DNA of 24,186 bases, from contig DUUU01000120.1 of the NCBI GenBank assembly GCA_012841485.1, positions 1 through 24,186 on the forward strand. The letters run 5' to 3'. The notes beneath the pieces were generated by a model. It had not been told where the DNA came from. It saw only the letters and a list, made by a program, of their open reading frames with translations, and made no database searches. Origin of the DNA: Armatimonadota bacterium (GTDB lineage Bacteria > Armatimonadota > JAAZEB01). Made by a program: the position numbers and the translations under genes. This document shows, in pieces, positions 7,893-16,447 of the stretch (its first letter is position 1; every line of letters begins with the position of its first letter).

Positions 7893-7910
7893 GAGCGCCC
7901 CGAGGCGCTC
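7893..7910 (-). terminator. Hairpin abutting the rplW stop codon
   Basis: GAGCGCC (7893-7899) and GGCGCTC (7904-7910) form a 7-bp stem with a 4-nt loop beginning immediately after the rplW TAG at 7911-7913. No T tract follows, so it is either a weak or factor-assisted terminator or a 3'-end stabilising structure. Its position before the rplB promoter fits an operon break here. Confidence 0.4.
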
Positions 7911-8204
7911 CTACACGCCCTCGAAGATCTCGATCTTCTCACCCGGACGGAGGGTGACAATCGCCTTCTTCCAGTCCGGCCGCTTGCCGCGCTTCACGCG
8001 CCCGAGCCGATAGCTCTTGCCGCGCACCGATACCGTGTTCACCTTGACCACATGCACGTTCGGGTAGATTTGCTCAATCGCTTCCCGGATCTCAATCTTG
8101 TTCGCATCCGGGTTCACCCTAAACGTGTACTTCCCGTCCTCGGTCGCGCTGACCGACCTCTCGGTGACCACGGGGCTTTGGATGATCGTATACGGGTTTT
8201 TCAT
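7911..8204 (-). CDS. rplW: 50S ribosomal protein L23 (uL23)
   Basis: L23 sits at the tunnel exit and is the main docking site for trigger factor and SRP. The 97-residue product starts [20 protein letters not shown] and has the L23 block [20 protein letters not shown] and the signature [20 protein letters not shown], ending [14 protein letters not shown]. Its ATG overlaps the rplD stop by 4 nt. It is the last gene before the break in the S10 operon. Confidence 0.97.
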   Translation of the reverse strand: MKNPYTIIQSPVVTERSVSATEDGKYTFRVNPDANKIEIREAIEQIYPNVHVVKVNTVSVRGKSYRLGRVKRGKRPDWKKAIVTLRPGEKIEIFEGV

Positions 8205-8833
8205 TCCCCTTGCTCCTCCCCAGCGGGGAAGCGATCCGCGCCGCCACGGTCCATGATGATCTTGTCGGCCCAGAGGAGGTCATACGTGGAGACGTTCGGC
8301 GCCACGGTGACCTTGACTCCCGGGATGTTGCGCGAGGACTTCCAGATGACAGGGTCCTGCTTCGCCAGGATCACGAGCACCTTCCCGGTTGCCTCCAGGC
8401 GGCCGAGGAAGTCGACCATGCGCTTGGTGCTGATCTCCTGGACGTTGATCTCATCCACGACGACCACATCGCCCGCCGCCACCCGCGTGGAGAAGGCGGA
8501 GGCGATTGCCAACCGCTTCATCTTCTTCGGCAGCGCCTTGCGATAGTCGCGCGGATGCGGACCGAAGACGACGCCGCCATGCCGGTACTGGGGGGCGCGG
8601 ATGGTGCCCTGACGGGCCCGGCCGGTCCCCTTCTGCCGGTAGGGCTTGCGCCCGCCGCCGGCCACTTCCGAGCGCGACAGCGTGTCGTGCGTTCCCTGCC
8701 GCTGATTGGCCAGATAGGTGACCACGGCCTGGTGCATCACGCTCTCGTTCGGAGTGACCCCGAAGAAGTCGTCGCGCAAGGCGAGGTCACCGACCTTTTG
8801 GCCTTCCATATCGACGATATTGATGGTAGGCAT
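8201..8833 (-). CDS. rplD: 50S ribosomal protein L4 (uL4)
   Basis: L4 lines the exit tunnel opposite L22; in gammaproteobacteria it is also the autogenous repressor of S10. The 210-residue product starts [20 protein letters not shown]. It contains the tunnel-loop segment with [20 protein letters not shown] and [20 protein letters not shown], then the globular C-terminal fold. It starts 3 nt after rplC and overlaps rplW by 4 nt. GAGGAG inside the rplC end serves as its ribosome binding site. Confidence 0.97.
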   Translation of the reverse strand: MPTINIVDMEGQKVGDLALRDDFFGVTPNESVMHQAVVTYLANQRQGTHDTLSRSEVAGGGRKPYRQKGTGRARQGTIRAPQYRHGGVVFGPHPRDYRKALPKKMKRLAIASAFSTRVAAGDVVVVDEINVQEISTKRMVDFLGRLEATGKVLVILAKQDPVIWKSSRNIPGVKVTVAPNVSTYDLLWADKIIMDRGGADRFPAGEEQGE

Positions 8834-8836
8834 CGG

Positions 8837-9454
8837 CTATTCTCCTCGCACCATCACCAGGTTGCCGTTCGGGCCAGGCACCGCGCCGCGCACGAGCAGC
8901 AGGTTGCGCTCGGCATCCACGCGGACAACCGAGAGGCCCTTGACAGTGACCTGCTCGTGGCCCATATGCCCCGGCCTCTTCGTACCCTTGAAGATCCGGG
9001 CGGCATCAGTCGCGCCAGCAGACTGCGGCTTGCGGTGAATCATGGAGCCGTGAGTTCGGGGCCCGCCACCGAAGTGGAACCGCTTCACCACTCCCTGGAA
9101 CCCCTTGCCCTTGGAGACTCCGGTCACCGCAACATGCTCGCCGGCCTCGAAGATCGAGACCGTAATCTCATCGCCAACATTGACGCCTTCCACGCTGTCC
9201 ACCCGCACTTCGCGCAGCCAGCGGCGGGGAGTCACCCGCGCCCTGGCGTAGTGCCCGCGCAGCGGTCGCGTCAACCGGCGTTCCTTCACTTCCCCAAATC
9301 CAAGCTGGAGGGCCAGATAGCCATCCTTCTCGACCGTTTTCTTCTGTACAACGACCGATGGCTGACTCTCGATGACCGTCACCGGGACGATATTCCCCTG
9401 GTCATCGAAAATCTGGGTCATCCCTCGCTTGATTCCCAAGATCGCTTTTGCCAT
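8837..9454 (-). CDS. rplC: 50S ribosomal protein L3 (uL3)
   Basis: L3 is an early assembly protein whose loop approaches the peptidyl transferase centre. The 205-residue product starts [20 protein letters not shown]. It has the conserved [20 protein letters not shown] and [15 protein letters not shown] in the central extension, then [16 protein letters not shown]. The ATG at 9452-9454 has GAGAGGAG about 8 nt upstream. The nine-codon in-frame extension to 9481 runs into an intercistronic hairpin and is rejected. Confidence 0.97.
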   Translation of the reverse strand: MAKAILGIKRGMTQIFDDQGNIVPVTVIESQPSVVVQKKTVEKDGYLALQLGFGEVKERRLTRPLRGHYARARVTPRRWLREVRVDSVEGVNVGDEITVSIFEAGEHVAVTGVSKGKGFQGVVKRFHFGGGPRTHGSMIHRKPQSAGATDAARIFKGTKRPGHMGHEQVTVKGLSVVRVDAERNLLLVRGAVPGPNGNLVMVRGE

Positions 9455-9478
9455 CGCCCGTCTCCTCTCGTTGTAGCA

Positions 9479-9536
9479 CACGTGTGGGGGTGTGAGGGCA
9501 GCGAACCGCCCTCACACCGGGTTCAAGCCACACGTG
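9479..9536 (-). promoter_or_regulatory. Compound two-stem hairpin, rpsJ-rplC
   Basis: An outer 9-bp stem pairs 9479-9487 (plus strand CACGTGTGG) with 9528-9536 (CCACACGTG). An inner 11-bp stem pairs 9489-9499 (GGTGTGAGGGC) with 9508-9518 (GCCCTCACACC) around an 8-nt loop. The stems are separated by an asymmetric internal loop (1 nt against 9 nt). The structure begins 4 nt after the rpsJ stop and nearly fills the gap. No T tract follows, so processing or stability is more likely than termination. Confidence 0.65.
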
Positions 9537-9540
9537 AGAT

Positions 9541-9861
9541 CTACAGCTTGATCTCGATATCCACGCCGCTGGGTAGATCCAGATGCATCAGGGCATCGAT
9601 GACCTTTGGAGCCGGGTCCAGGATGTCGATCAGACGCTTGTGCGTGCGCATCTCAAAGTGCTCCATCGACTCTTTGTCGATGAACGGCGACCGGATAACC
9701 GTGTAGCGGTTGGTCTCCGTGGGGAGGGGCACCGGACCGGAGATCCGGGCGCCACTTCGCCGCGCCGTTTGCACGATGCGCTCCGCGGACTGATCCAGAA
9801 CCTTGTGATCGTATGCCTTGAGACGGATCCGGATCTTGTCCCGTCTGGCTGATTGTCTCAT
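9541..9861 (-). CDS. rpsJ: 30S ribosomal protein S10 (uS10, NusE)
   Basis: S10 is a small-subunit head protein and, with NusB, a component of transcription antitermination complexes. The 106-residue product starts [20 protein letters not shown]. It carries the S10 signature with [20 protein letters not shown] and [17 protein letters not shown]. The ATG at 9859-9861 is preceded by AGAGGAAGG. It is 14 nt downstream of tuf, so S10 is probably transcribed with the elongation factor genes. Confidence 0.98.
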   Translation of the reverse strand: MRQSARRDKIRIRLKAYDHKVLDQSAERIVQTARRSGARISGPVPLPTETNRYTVIRSPFIDKESMEHFEMRTHKRLIDILDPAPKVIDALMHLDLPSGVDIEIKL

Positions 9862-9875
9862 CGTGCGCCTTCCTC

Positions 9876-11090
9876 TTATTCCAGGATCTTCGACACCACG
9901 CCAGAGGCGACCGTGCGACCGCCCTCACGGATGGCGAAGCGAAGGCCCTCTTCCATGGCGATTGGCTGGATCAGCTCGCCCACAATCGTGACGTTGTCGC
10001 CGGGCATGACCATATCGACCCCCTCGGGGAGCGTGAGCGTGCCGGTGACGTCGGTGGTGCGGAAGTAGAACTGCGGCCGGTAGCCGGAGAAGAACTGGGT
10101 GTGGCGACCGCCCTCTTCCTTCGTGAGCACGTACACCTGACCTTCGAACTTGGTGTGCGGGGTGATGCTCTTCGGCTTGGCGATGACCATACCGCGCTCC
10201 ACGTCCGTGCGCGACACGCCGCGCAGGAGGAGGCCAGCGTTGTCGCCCGCGCGCACCTCATCAAGTACCTTGCGGAACATCTCCATGCTCGTGCAGACGG
10301 TGGTCTTGATCTCGGGCTTGAGGCCGACGATGTCGACGGTGTCGCCCGGCTTGAGCACGCCGCGCTCCGCGCGACCGGTGACGACCGTGCCGCGTCCGGT
10401 GATGGTGAAGACGTCCTCGACGGGCATGAGGAAGGGCATGTCCTCATCGCGCTGGGGCTCTGGGATGTAGCTATCGACCGCGTCCATCAGCTCCCAGATC
10501 TTGTCGGCCCACTCGTTGCCGCCGCGCATCAGGCTATTGTCATCCGGCAGCTCGAGCACCTTGAGCGCCGAGCCGGTGATGATCGGGGTGTCATCGCCGG
10601 GGAAGTCGTACTTGCTGAGCAGGTCGCGCACCTCGAGCTCGACCAGTTCGAGAAGCTCGGGGTCGTCCACCATGTCGGCCTTGTTCAGGAAGACGATGAT
10701 GTAGGGAACGCCAACCTGGCGGGCCAGGAGGATGTGCTCGCGCGTCTGCGGCATCGGGCCGTCAGCGGCGGAGACGACGAGGATAGCGCCGTCCATCTGC
10801 GCGGCGCCGGTGATCATGTTCTTGATGTAGTCGGCGTGGCCCGGGCAGTCGACGTGCGCGTAATGGCGCGTCTCGGTCTCGTACTCGGCATGGTAGATGT
10901 TGATCGTGACGCCGCGCTCGCGCTCCTCGGGAGCGCCGTCGATCGCATCGTAGGCCTGGAAGTTCGCCAGCTTGGCAAATGCCAGCACTTTGGTAATCGC
11001 TGCGGTGAGCGAAGTCTTCCCGTGGTCAACGTGGCCAATGGTACCAATGTTAACGTGCGGCTTCGTTCGCTCAAATTTCGCCTTCGCCAT
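9876..11090 (-). CDS. tuf: Elongation factor Tu
   Basis: This GTPase delivers aminoacyl-tRNA to the ribosomal A site. The 404-residue product shows GHVDHGKT (G1, 19-26), RGVTI (G2, near 59-63), DCPGH (G3, 81-85) and NKAD (G4, 136-139), then the two beta-barrel domains. Compared with the 394-residue E. coli protein, it has a short insertion around [20 protein letters not shown], like that in EF-Tu of cyanobacteria and several other phyla. G4 reads NKAD where NKCD is commonest. The ATG at 11088-11090 follows GAGGAGGAG. It is separated by 247 nt from fusA and 14 nt from rpsJ. Only one tuf copy is in the window. Confidence 0.98.
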   Translation of the reverse strand: MAKAKFERTKPHVNIGTIGHVDHGKTSLTAAITKVLAFAKLANFQAYDAIDGAPEERERGVTINIYHAEYETETRHYAHVDCPGHADYIKNMITGAAQMDGAILVVSAADGPMPQTREHILLARQVGVPYIIVFLNKADMVDDPELLELVELEVRDLLSKYDFPGDDTPIITGSALKVLELPDDNSLMRGGNEWADKIWELMDAVDSYIPEPQRDEDMPFLMPVEDVFTITGRGTVVTGRAERGVLKPGDTVDIVGLKPEIKTTVCTSMEMFRKVLDEVRAGDNAGLLLRGVSRTDVERGMVIAKPKSITPHTKFEGQVYVLTKEEGGRHTQFFSGYRPQFYFRTTDVTGTLTLPEGVDMVMPGDNVTIVGELIQPIAMEEGLRFAIREGGRTVASGVVSKILE

Positions 11091-11307
11091 CGTTATAACT
11101 CCTCCTCATTGTTGCCGGCCCGGCCGGCGCGTGCCATCCCGGGTTCCTGCTCGGGATCGGCCGGCGCGCGACGCGTCTCGGCTTGGCTTCGGCCGGCAGC
11201 CTGGCAGGCGATCGCCGGGCCGCCGCCCTCTGTGTTTCTCGAGCCCGGGCTAGGGGCCACGTCGCTGCGCTTGGCCTCGCTTCCCGAACCCGAAGTCTGA
11301 ATCGCAG

Positions 11308-11336
11308 GCATCCTGCCGTCTCCGCGGCAGAGATGC
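11308..11336 (-). promoter_or_regulatory. Hairpin directly after fusA
   Basis: In the transcript, GCATC-T-CTGCCG pairs with CGGCAG-GATGC: 11 base pairs with one bulged T and a 6-nt loop (plus-strand 11308-11318 with 11325-11336). It starts 1 nt after the fusA TGA. The rest of the 247-nt fusA-tuf gap (11091-11307) holds further GC palindromes such as GCCGGCCCGGCCGGC, but no T tract and no convincing promoter. Confidence 0.55.
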
Positions 11337-11337
11337 A

Positions 11338-13419
11338 TCACCTTCCCTGCGCCTTGGCGATGATCTCGTCCGCGAGAGAGCGCGGCACTTCATCGTAGTG
11401 CGACGGTTCCATGGCATACGACGCGCGCCCCTGCGTCATGGAGCGGATCACGGTCGCGTAGCCAAACATCTCAGCCAGCGGCACCTGGGCGCGGATCACC
11501 TGGGTGCCCCCCGAACCCGGCTCCATGCCGGAGATCTTCCCACGGCGGGCGTTGAGATCACCCATGACATCCCCCATGTACTCCGCAGGGGTCACGACCT
11601 CAACGGCCATCACCGGCTCCTTGATGATCGGCTGCGCCTTCATCACGCCGTTCTTCACCGCCATGGAACCGGCAATCTTGAAGGCCATCTCCGAGGAGTC
11701 GACCTCATGGTAGGAGCCATCGTAGAGCGTCGCGCGCACGTCGATCACGGGATAGCCCGCGACCACGCCCGTCTCGAGGGCTTCCTTCACGCCCGCCTCG
11801 ACGGCCGGGATGTACTCCTTGGGGACCACGCCGCCCACGATCTTATTCACAAACTCAAAGCCGCTCCCGGCCTCCATCGGCTCCAGCTCGAGCCATACGT
11901 GTCCGTATTGGCCGCGCCCGCCCGTCTGACGCACGTAACGCCCCTCGACCTGGACCTTCTTCCGGATGGCCTCCTTGTAGGCCACCTGCGGCTTGCCCAC
12001 GTTCGCATCTACCTTGAACTCGCGCAGCAGACGGTCGCGGATAATCTCCAGGTGGAGCTCGCCCATCCCCGAAACGACGGTTTGCCCTGTCTCCTCGTCG
12101 GTACGCGTCTTGAGGGTGGGATCCTCGTTCGTGAGCCGCGCCAGCGCCACCGCCATCTTGTCCTGGTCGGCCTTCGTCTTGGGCTCGATAGCGATATGGA
12201 TCACGGGATCCGGGAACTGGATCGACTCCAGCAGGACGGGGGCACCCTCAGCGCAGAGCGTATCGCCCGTGGCAGTATCGCCCAGGCCGACGGCGGCGGC
12301 GATATCTCCGGACGACACGGCCTCCACATCCTCTCGGTGGTTGGCGTGCATGCGCAGGATGCGCCCCAGGCGCTCGCGCCGGCCGCGGTTGGCGTTGTAG
12401 ACGTAGGACCCCTTCTTCATCGTGCCCGAATAGACACGGAAGAAGGTCAGCCGGCCCACATAGGGGTCCGCCATGATCTTGAAGGCGAGCGCCGTAAACG
12501 GCTCGTCATCACTCGGCTTCCGGACAACCGGCTCCTCCGTTTTGGGATCGGCGCCGACAACCGCCTCCACATCGCTGGGGGAGGGGAGGTAATCCACCAC
12601 GGCGTCGAGCAGGGGTTGCACGCCCTTGTTCTTGAACGCCGACCCGGTGAGCACGGGCACAAGCAGATTATCCAGCGTTCCCTTGCGCAAAGCGCGCCGG
12701 ATCTCCTCGGCGGTGATCTCCTCCCCCTCAAGATACTTCTCCATGACGACGTCATCGGCGTCGGCGACCGCCTCGATCATCTTCTGGCGCCACTCTTCCG
12801 CCTTGGCCTGAAGCTCATCCGGGATCTGCGACTGTTCGCTCTCGGTGCCCAGCTCATCGAGGTAGATGGTGGCGCGCATCTCAATGAGGTCGATGACCCC
12901 ACGGAAGTTGCCCTCGGCCCCGATGGGGATCTGCACGGGCACCGCGTTCGCGCCGAGGCGCTCGCGCATCCGTTCCACCACGCTGAAGAAGTCAGCGCCG
13001 GTGCGATCCATCTTGTTGACAAACGCGATCCGGGGCACGTTGTAGCGATTCGCCTGGCGCCAGACGGTCTCCGACTGCGGCTGAACTCCTCCGACGGCGC
13101 AGAAGATCGCGACAACGCCATCGAGAACCCGCAGGCTGCGCTCCACCTCGACGGTGAAGTCCACGTGTCCGGGCGTATCGATGATGTTGATGCGATGATC
13201 ACGCCAGTGACAGGTGGTCGCGGCGGAAGTGATGGTGATTCCGCGCTCCTGCTCCTGGACCATCCAGTCCATCGTCGCGGCGCCCTCATCCACCTCACCG
13301 ATGCGATGAACGCGCCCCGTGTAGAAAAGGATGCGCTCGGTCGTCGTCGTCTTCCCTGCATCGATATGCGCCGCTATGCCAATATTCCTGGTTTTCTCGA
13401 GCGGAAACTCCCGTGCCAT
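11338..13419 (-). CDS. fusA: Elongation factor G
   Basis: EF-G is the GTPase that drives translocation and, with RRF, ribosome recycling. The 693-residue product has AHIDAGKTT (G1, about 17-25), RGITITSA (G2), DTPGHVDF (G3, about 81-88), [10 protein letters not shown] (G4, about 135-144) and [16 protein letters not shown] (G5 region). Domains II-V follow, including domain IV ([16 protein letters not shown]) and domain V ([20 protein letters not shown]). The ATG at 13417-13419 ([10 protein letters not shown]) is chosen over an upstream TTG at 13425 because GGTGGGGG lies 7 nt before it. It is full length for the family. Confidence 0.98.
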   Translation of the reverse strand: MAREFPLEKTRNIGIAAHIDAGKTTTTERILFYTGRVHRIGEVDEGAATMDWMVQEQERGITITSAATTCHWRDHRINIIDTPGHVDFTVEVERSLRVLDGVVAIFCAVGGVQPQSETVWRQANRYNVPRIAFVNKMDRTGADFFSVVERMRERLGANAVPVQIPIGAEGNFRGVIDLIEMRATIYLDELGTESEQSQIPDELQAKAEEWRQKMIEAVADADDVVMEKYLEGEEITAEEIRRALRKGTLDNLLVPVLTGSAFKNKGVQPLLDAVVDYLPSPSDVEAVVGADPKTEEPVVRKPSDDEPFTALAFKIMADPYVGRLTFFRVYSGTMKKGSYVYNANRGRRERLGRILRMHANHREDVEAVSSGDIAAAVGLGDTATGDTLCAEGAPVLLESIQFPDPVIHIAIEPKTKADQDKMAVALARLTNEDPTLKTRTDEETGQTVVSGMGELHLEIIRDRLLREFKVDANVGKPQVAYKEAIRKKVQVEGRYVRQTGGRGQYGHVWLELEPMEAGSGFEFVNKIVGGVVPKEYIPAVEAGVKEALETGVVAGYPVIDVRATLYDGSYHEVDSSEMAFKIAGSMAVKNGVMKAQPIIKEPVMAVEVVTPAEYMGDVMGDLNARRGKISGMEPGSGGTQVIRAQVPLAEMFGYATVIRSMTQGRASYAMEPSHYDEVPRSLADEIIAKAQGR

Positions 13420-13548
13420 TACCAATCCCCCACCTTCATTCCGGGCCCGCTACTCGGATGCTCCACCAGTGCACAGCAGTGCAGCAAGGGCGAACGCGCA
13501 CGCAGCGGTGTGCCAGCGTGACAGAGGCAGCGGCAAGCGCCGTCGGCA

Positions 13549-13602
13549 GGCAGCGATCTCGCTGCCGCGTCCGGCACGCCAGTACCCGCGCTTGCGGGCA
13601 CT
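13549..13602 (-). promoter_or_regulatory. Two hairpins in the rpsG-fusA gap
   Basis: The 223-nt gap 13420-13642 has no gene. In RNA, 13602-13594 pairs with 13589-13581 (9 bp including one G-U, 4-nt loop). GGCAGCGA at 13549-13556 pairs with TCGCTGCC at 13559-13566. A direct repeat of CAGTGCA lies near 13476-13490. There is no T tract. Confidence 0.45.
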
Positions 13603-13642
13603 CCTCCCGGCGCCCTGACGATCATCCGGCCACATCCCGAAT

Positions 13643-14113
13643 CTACCAACGATAGTGAGCAAAGGCCTTGTTGGCCTCGGCCATGCGGTGCGTATCCTCG
13701 CGCTTCTTCACCGAGGCACCCTGGCCCTGAGCAGCATCCAGCAGCTCACCAGCAAGCTTATCCACCATGGTCCGGCCACCCCGCCGCCGGGCGTTCGTGA
13801 TCAGCCAACGGATCGCGAGCGTCTCGCGGCGCGCAGGTCGCACCTCAACCGGCACCTGATACGTCGATCCACCCACGCGGCGCGACTTCACCTCGACCGC
13901 CGGCATGGTATTCCTGACTGCCTGCTCGAAGATCTCCACCGGATCCTTCCCACTGCGGTCGCGGATCTGATCAAGCGCGCCATAGAAAATACGCTCGCCG
14001 ACGCTCTTCTTGCCATCAATAAAGAGGCGGTTGATGAAGCGCGCCACCAACACGTTGTGGTAAACCGGATCTGGAAGGATTTCGCGCCTGGGCGCAGGAC
14101 CTTTTCTGGGCAT
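13643..14113 (-). CDS. rpsG: 30S ribosomal protein S7 (uS7)
   Basis: S7 initiates assembly of the small-subunit head and is the str operon repressor in E. coli. The 156-residue product, the standard short form, starts [20 protein letters not shown]. It carries the family signature around [20 protein letters not shown] and [20 protein letters not shown], and ends [11 protein letters not shown]. The ATG at 14111-14113 has GAGGAA upstream. The open frame continuing to 14224 is gap sequence. It lies 138 nt from rpsL. Confidence 0.97.
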   Translation of the reverse strand: MPRKGPAPRREILPDPVYHNVLVARFINRLFIDGKKSVGERIFYGALDQIRDRSGKDPVEIFEQAVRNTMPAVEVKSRRVGGSTYQVPVEVRPARRETLAIRWLITNARRRGGRTMVDKLAGELLDAAQGQGASVKKREDTHRMAEANKAFAHYRW

Positions 14114-14251
14114 TCGTTCCTCCTCAAACGTGGCTCGCAGCCCGTGTTCCGCCGTGCGGCACGCGATGAAGCCGGCAGGGGACCAGCTGGCCGGGACCGG
14201 CGGCTCTCCCGCTCGCGGGGCCATCGCGCCTCACGCGCTGCGCTGTGTAGA

Positions 14252-14623
14252 TTACTTTGCTTTCTTCGTGCCGTACTTCGAGCGGCCTTGCTTCCGGTCG
14301 CGGGTGCCGGCAGCATCCAGCGTGCCGCGGACGATGTGGTAGCGGACGCCCGGAAGGTCCTTGACGCGGCCTCCACGAACGAGCACCACCGAGTGCTCCT
14401 GCAGATTATGCCCGATGCCGGGGATGTAGGCGGTTACCTCGACGCCGTTGGTCAGGCGCACGCGGGCGATCTTGCGCAGGGCCGAGTTCGGCTTCTTGGG
14501 CGACTGCGTCTTCACGCTGAGGCACACACCACGCCGCTGGGGATCGCCCTTGAGCGCCGGCGACTTGGATGTTGCCTCGGCCTTGCTTCGCCCTTTACGT
14601 ACGAGCTGGCTGATCGTTGGCAT
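14252..14623 (-). CDS. rpsL: 30S ribosomal protein S12 (uS12)
   Basis: S12 lies at the decoding centre and is the classic streptomycin-resistance locus. The 123-residue product starts [20 protein letters not shown]. It contains [10 protein letters not shown] at 42-51 and [10 protein letters not shown] at 87-96, so Lys43, Lys88, Asp89 (the methylthiolated residue in many bacteria) and Pro91 are all the wild-type, streptomycin-sensitive residues. The ATG at 14621-14623 is preceded by GAGAAGAGGAG. It is the first gene of the str transcript and has a long leader. Confidence 0.98.
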   Translation of the reverse strand: MPTISQLVRKGRSKAEATSKSPALKGDPQRRGVCLSVKTQSPKKPNSALRKIARVRLTNGVEVTAYIPGIGHNLQEHSVVLVRGGRVKDLPGVRYHIVRGTLDAAGTRDRKQGRSKYGTKKAK

Positions 14624-15028
14624 GAACTCCTCTTCTCCCTCAGGTGCTTCTAGTCTCTTCCCAAACACGCCGGGCTCGCGAACCCGGCGCGGCATTCCTC
14701 CGAACGCTTTCGGTTGGCCAACCCTTTGCGTCCTGAAGCTGCCCTCTCTTTAGTGCGCCCCTCAAGCTTCCGTGAACCAGGCGCGAGAGGCGGCATGAAA
14801 AAACCCCTCGGGCATAGGAGGGGCTGGCATTCCACGTCACGTGGCGGCGGATCGTCCGACGTTACCGCTGTAGGGAAACCGACTCTTCCTGTATCCCAGC
14901 CCCCTATCACGACGTGCCCGGCGGCGCGGACACTATCGAATACGCGGCACACGTCATGAAAGCACGTGAGCGCGTTGGTTGCTCTGTTTGGCAGGCACAC
15001 TCCGAGTTGACACTTCCCGCGTGCCCGA
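14624..15028 (-). promoter_or_regulatory. Approximately 400-nt leader of the str operon
   Basis: This is the non-coding stretch between the predicted start near 15028 and the rpsL ATG. It holds an attenuator (14796-14827) and, about 45 nt before rpsL, a 7-bp hairpin CGCCGGG/CCCGGCG (14668-14689). The first bases of the transcript (CTCGGGCA, 15029-15022) are complementary to TGCCCGAG within the attenuator (14814-14807). I saw no known riboswitch or tRNA. A 16-codon ORF starting near 14956 lacks a ribosome binding site. Confidence 0.5.
14796..14827 (-). terminator. Rho-independent attenuator in the rpsL leader
   Basis: In RNA, CCCCTC pairs with GAGGGG around an 8-nt loop (CTATGCCC) and is followed directly by TTTTTT. 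It is the only strong hairpin plus T-run in the ribosomal part of the window. It lies about 200 nt after the promoter and 175 nt before rpsL, so it must be at least partly read through or antiterminated. Confidence 0.75.
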
Positions 15029-15034
15029 GTGCAG

Positions 15035-15063
15035 AGTATAACACGCGGGAGAGTATTTGTCAA
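15035..15063 (-). promoter_or_regulatory. Near-consensus sigma70-type promoter for the str operon
   Basis: On the minus strand, -35 TTGACA (15063-15058) is separated by exactly 17 bp from -10 TATACT (15040-15035). The sequence around it is locally AT-rich. The predicted start is near 15028. It points towards rpsL with no other gene between. Confidence 0.85.
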
Positions 15064-15468
15064 CAAGAGATCCTTACAAAATGTGCATTCCGCGGCGCAA
15101 CCCCTTCTCACGGCGCCGCGGCGAGCGCCTGCGGACGGCAGGTTCGGCGCCTTCACCCCCGGCTTCGCTGTCGCAATGTGCCCCCAACGGGGAGATCCTG
15201 GCCGGCCGTCCGGCCCCGGGCGGCAATGTCACAAGTGAATGGAGCGACGCGGATGGGGATGTAGGAGCTCCCAGGGATGGGTGCGGCGGCCTCTTTGCCA
15301 TCGAGATGACCACCCGCGCGGCGGGGGCGGGGAGGGCTTTCGGCATCGAGATCAGTGCGACCGCAGGGCTCACTCGTGGGGGCTCCAAAGAGGGGCGCTA
15401 TTCCAGGCCTGGGGTTCCCAGACCCGGGAGCGTGAGCTCGTCCCCCAACCGGGGGAAGCTCCGGGGGC
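15064..15468. other. Intergenic region between two divergent promoters
   Basis: No gene is supported here. Open frames exist on both strands but lack ribosome binding sites and recognisable protein character. Near the right end (about 15422-15467) a branched GC structure, CCCGG-GAGC with GCTCCGGG enclosing TCCCCC/GGGGGA, lies just upstream of the plus-strand promoter. It has no T tract. Confidence 0.5.
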
Positions 15469-15498
15469 TTTACACCAAAGCATACGCTGTGCTATAAT
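15469..15498 (+). promoter_or_regulatory. Strong promoter of the repeat-protein gene
   Basis: TTTACA (15469-15474), 18 bp, then TATAAT (15493-15498) preceded by TGC, giving both a good -35 and an extended -10. The predicted start is near 15505. The -10 overlaps an ATG at 15497, which therefore cannot be the translation start. Confidence 0.8.
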
Positions 15499-15553
15499 GG
15501 CGCACCACTTTGGTAGGCCTCAACGTTTGCTGTCTGTCTCTGCTTTGGCGGAA

Positions 15554-16222
15554 ATGGCGGGTGACATGCGCCGGTGGACAAGAGATGACATCGCGATGGA
15601 GATCCTGCAGTTGTACGCGTCTGGCGGCGAGCTGAACTACAGCAGCATGGCTGAGACTCAACCCTCGCTGCTCCGGGCGGCGACGCGCCACTTTGGCTCT
15701 TGGCGAAGTGCCGTGGAGTTTGCCGGGCTTTCGTACGATGAGATCCGCAAGTATCGTGCCTGGAGCCGAGCGCGAATCATCGCCCGAATCGTCGAGCTGC
15801 ACCGGCAGAACGCGGACCTGAGCTGGCGCAACGTCAGCGAGAAGGTGGATCCCCAACTCGCTGCCGCAGCCACGAAGCCCCGTGGCTTTGGGAGCTGGCA
15901 AGCCGCTATCGAGGCGGCCGGTCTCGATTACGACTCCATTCGACGCTACCGGCGCTGGGATGAGGAGCGGATCGTCGCCGGCCTGCGGGCCCTCGCCGCC
16001 CAGGGAGTCCGGCTCAACTCGAAGGAGGCGCAGGCCAGCTACATCACCCTCTTTGCCGCCGCCGTGCGTCATTTTGAGAGGTGGGACCGCGCCCTGGAAG
16101 CCGCCGGTCTGAACGCGCGCGCGATTCGAATGCGGGCTCCCTTCCAGCGCCGCCGATCACACAGACGCAGCCTCGTGGAGCTGTTCGGGCGCCGCGAGAG
16201 ACTGCGCCGCTGCCCCAAGTAA
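15554..16222 (+). CDS. Three-repeat protein of the homing-endonuclease-associated repeat type, no nuclease domain
   Basis: The 222-residue protein consists of three tandem repeats of about 60 residues at roughly 8-66, 69-131 and 135-192. Each has the pattern Trp, a helix (I..I..L), a Leu-rich segment, a second Trp or F..W (W50, W115, W177), then AGL (57-59, 122-124, 184-186) and a YDxIRxYR-like ending. This matches the repeats often attached to HNH homing endonucleases (HNH_repeat family), but no HNH residues are present. A basic tail (RRRSHRRSLVELFGRRERLR) follows. DNA binding is inferred; the cellular role is unknown. The ATG at 15554 lies downstream of the predicted transcript start; its ribosome binding site is weak, and ATG 15566 is an alternative. 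The gene stands alone, divergent from the str operon. Confidence 0.75.
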   Translation: MAGDMRRWTRDDIAMEILQLYASGGELNYSSMAETQPSLLRAATRHFGSWRSAVEFAGLSYDEIRKYRAWSRARIIARIVELHRQNADLSWRNVSEKVDPQLAAAATKPRGFGSWQAAIEAAGLDYDSIRRYRRWDEERIVAGLRALAAQGVRLNSKEAQASYITLFAAAVRHFERWDRALEAAGLNARAIRMRAPFQRRRSHRRSLVELFGRRERLRRCPK

Positions 16223-16401
16223 CCCCGTCCGCTCGTGCTCCGCGCAGGCGGCCCGCGCCTTCGCCGCTCCGGAAAAGGCCTTCGCAGCGTCCCGCGGGCG
16301 CACGCCTCTTCGCTGCTCGACGGGCTTTCTTCCTCTCTCTGATCACTATATATCGGGGGGTGTTCACCGAGCGGCCGTATATGTTGGGCCTATTGGGGAA
16401 A

Positions 16402-16435
16402 GGGGAGGGCTGGGCATGCTCCGGTTGCCCTCCCC
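16402..16435 (-). terminator. Terminator behind the CHRD gene
   Basis: A 9-bp stem GGGGAGGGC (16402-16410) / GCCCTCCCC (16427-16435) with a 16-nt loop lies 12 nt past the minus-strand stop of the CHRD gene. In that direction it is followed by TTTCCCC, a short T tract. It may also stop the convergent plus-strand transcript. The rest of 16223-16447 holds nothing recognised. Confidence 0.5.
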
Positions 16436-16447
16436 TCGAGAAGAGCA

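Noticed and set aside
15057..15497. 146-codon plus-strand open frame
   Set aside because: It starts inside the str promoter region, has no ribosome binding site and no domain character, and ends in the next promoter.
15239..15553. Upstream extension of the repeat-protein frame, including the ATG at 15497
   Set aside because: The promoter -10 (15493-15498) overlaps that ATG and the transcript should start near 15505, so this part is not translated; its sequence is also unlike the repeats.
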